NCBI GenBank assembly: GCA_937891135.1
Contig: CALAFB010000060.1
Span: 1-5,431, forward strand
DNA length: 5,431 nucleotides
Reading direction: 5' to 3'
Source of the DNA: an uncultured Elusimicrobium sp.
Lineage (GTDB): Bacteria > Elusimicrobiota > Elusimicrobia > Elusimicrobiales > Elusimicrobiaceae
Part shown: one piece after another, positions 4,911-5,431 of the stretch
Layout: each line of letters begins with the position of its first letter
Numbering within the stretch: the first letter of the stretch is position 1
Notes under the pieces: generated by a model
What the model saw: the letters and a program-made list of their open reading frames with translations, nothing else
What the model was told of the DNA's origin: nothing
Database searches by the model: none
Made by a program: the position numbers and the translations under genes

Positions 4911-5431
4911 TTACCACTCGCCATCCACCATTTTCCATCCTTGGTTTTCTAAAAGTTTACACGCTATTTTACCCAGGGAAGTATTATTTGTCCAACAGCC
5001 CTGGTACCAAGGTCCATTTTTTTCATAGTCATAAGGTAGGTATTCCTCATCTTTCACATGTCCCATCATATCAAGCACATATTGCAAATTGCCGCTATTA
5101 TCATAGTGAAAAATAATCCCTTGAGTATAACCTGGCGTAGCCCCTAATTCTACATTAGACGCTTGTTCTATATCTGTATCTGTACTTATAGTAATGCTCC
5201 TGTCGGGCAATCCATTTTTTAATATGTATAAATCAAGTTGCTTTTTGGCGGTACTGGCTGCTAACAAATCTTCCGTTAATCTCGCCTTAGCAACGGCCTT
5301 TTGGTACTGCGGCAATGCTACCGCCGCCAAAATACCAATAATTAACACTACCACTAAAAGTTCTATCAGCGTAAACCCCATTAAATTAGGTGTCATCCCC
5401 GAATGTCTTTGTCGGGGATCCCCACCTTGTT
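4911..5431 (-). CDS. Type IV pilin-like prepilin, 5' end beyond window (pilin 2)
   Basis: The minus-strand frame stays open to the right edge, so the gene is incomplete at its 5' end. From the internal Met at 5396 it reads MTPNLMG then FTLIELLVVVLIIGILAAVALPQYQ; upstream are 11 more visible residues (QGGDPRQRHSG) identical to the pilin 1 leader. Cleavage would fall between the Gly and Phe after MTPNLM, leaving Glu5 and a 154-residue mature protein. Two cysteines near the C-terminus (CWTNNTSLGKIAC) resemble the disulfide-bonded region of type IV pilins. Beyond the helix the sequence is unlike pilin 1. By analogy the true start probably lies 30-40 codons upstream of 5396, outside the window. 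The gene is tail to tail with pepT, with a shared terminator. Pilin family is firm; its role within a pilus is unknown. Confidence 0.88.
   Translation of the reverse strand, partial: QGGDPRQRHSGMTPNLMGFTLIELLVVVLIIGILAAVALPQYQKAVAKARLTEDLLAASTAKKQLDLYILKNGLPDRSITISTDTDIEQASNVELGATPGYTQGIIFHYDNSGNLQYVLDMMGHVKDEEYLPYDYEKNGPWYQGCWTNNTSLGKIACKLLENQGWKMVDGEW
5377..5431 (-). repeat. 55-bp repeat, copy 2, cut by window edge
   Basis: Identical base for base to 2753-2807. It contains palindromic element A again: stem 5395-5402/5412-5419 and outer stem 5388-5392/5423-5427. The true length of the repeat cannot be seen. Confidence 0.95.

Noticed and set aside
1..5431. CRISPR array, tRNA, rRNA, insertion sequence or phage genes.
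   Set aside because: No regularly spaced repeats, tRNA-like fold with a usable anticodon, transposase or phage protein is visible on either strand.

Overview
The window looks like a piece of a bacterial chromosome of moderate GC content, with strong Shine-Dalgarno sites and closely packed genes. The pilin genes have the N-terminal signature GFTLIELLVVVLIIGILAAVA. Together with the way single pilin genes are scattered among housekeeping genes, this recalls gut Elusimicrobiota (Elusimicrobium relatives). That placement rests on remembered family resemblance and is an inference; no rRNA or other phylogenetic marker lies in the window.

Layout from left to right. Positions 1-60 hold a leftward promoter for a gene off the left edge. 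Positions 113-217 hold a four-armed, cloverleaf-like inverted-repeat element with no gene. A good promoter (275-303) then drives a rightward FeoA-FeoB fusion for ferrous iron uptake (330-2273). Facing it tail to tail is a leftward type IV pilin-like gene (2326-2910) with an unusually long leader that contains two palindromic elements. Upstream of that, on the same strand, is a small LEA14/WHy-type lipoprotein gene (3073-3537) with its own terminator. It is divergent from pepT, a tripeptidase (3601-4836). pepT ends at a strong bidirectional terminator, and beyond it lies a second leftward pilin-like gene (4911 to past the right edge).

The housekeeping genes (iron uptake, peptide use, a periplasm-facing lipoprotein) are ordinary and have no obvious shared function. 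The unusual part is the pilin system. (i) Two separate promoters, at the left edge and before pilin 1, share one architecture: a TTGnnn -35 box, exactly twelve T residues inside a 16-nt spacer, and TAGATT as -10 box. This is a candidate for phase variation by slipped-strand mispairing. (ii) The two pilin genes share 55 identical bases over the leader and palindrome, cut off only by the window edge, while the adjacent codons for the most conserved part of the protein differ at 12 of 71 positions, almost all silently. The repeat is therefore younger, converted, or constrained as nucleic acid. (iii) The palindromes are translated in frame into a leader peptide that prepilin peptidase would remove. 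Together these suggest a dispersed family of pilin cassettes with shared promoter and leader modules and variable C-terminal parts.
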